Part shown: positions 6,280 through 6,314 of the stretch, one piece after another
Numbering within the stretch: the first letter of the stretch is position 1
Layout: each line of letters begins with the position of its first letter
NCBI GenBank assembly: GCA_937895705.1
Contig: CALBKM010000009.1
Coordinates: 1-6,314, forward strand
DNA length: 6,314 nt
From: an uncultured Clostridia bacterium
GTDB taxonomy: Bacteria; Bacillota; Clostridia; Lachnospirales; Lachnospiraceae
Reading direction: 5' to 3'
Notes under the pieces: generated by a model
Database searches by the model: none
Told to the model about the DNA's origin: nothing
Seen by the model: the letters and a program-made list of their open reading frames with translations, nothing else
Translations under genes and position numbers: made by a program

Positions 6280-6314
6280 AGAGTCCGCTTGCGGACTCTC
6301 GCGCCGAGCGCGGT
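6280..6314. repeat. Edge of a palindromic element upstream of glgP
   Basis: AGAGTCCGC (6280-6288) and GCGGACTCT (6291-6299) form a perfect 9-bp stem with a two-base TT loop. It is followed by CGCGC-CGA-GCGCG (6300-6312) and then the window edge, so the element is probably cut. On the minus strand the first stem is followed by TATTTAAAT, so it might also end transcription from a gene beyond the right edge, but the T-run is poor. Its layout (GCGC-rich block, then a hairpin centred on GCAAGC when read on the minus strand) matches the repeat in front of dnaG. Confidence 0.6.

Overview
The window carries four genes, all on the minus strand, and looks like ordinary chromosome of a Gram-positive anaerobe of the class Clostridia, most likely family Lachnospiraceae. 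The reasons are the gene order dgt-dnaG-rpoD, the style of the DnaG, Dgt and sigma-factor proteins, strong GGAGG-type ribosome binding sites, roughly balanced base composition, and intergenic spaces filled with palindromic repeats. The family assignment is inference from protein style, not from a search.

In transcription order (right to left): 6314-6210 holds the edge of a palindromic element, a possible weak promoter and the ribosome binding site of glgP. Glycogen/maltodextrin phosphorylase (glgP, 6209-3777) follows, complete and with codon use suggesting high expression. Then come a second palindromic repeat (3754-3667), a very strong, nearly symmetrical hairpin terminator (3665-3605), and an A/T-rich stretch with a perfect 17-bp palindrome that overlaps -10-like sequences. 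These lead into the dgt-like HD-domain dNTP triphosphohydrolase (3490-2483). A 132-base gap made almost entirely of hairpins (2490-2375) separates it from DNA primase (dnaG, 2350-578). After 56 more bases the primary sigma factor gene (rpoD, 521-1) begins and runs off the left edge.

dgt, dnaG and rpoD probably form one transcription unit, the clostridial form of the macromolecular synthesis operon. It couples dNTP control, replication priming and housekeeping transcription initiation. glgP is a separate unit serving storage-polysaccharide breakdown and is insulated from the operon by the terminator.

I found no undescribed gene system. The protein genes are housekeeping genes with intact catalytic motifs. 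The less explained content is intergenic: three structured repeat elements that appear to share a design (a hairpin centred on GCAAGC next to a GC-rich inverted repeat) while their stem sequences differ in a compensating way, and the palindrome in front of dgt.
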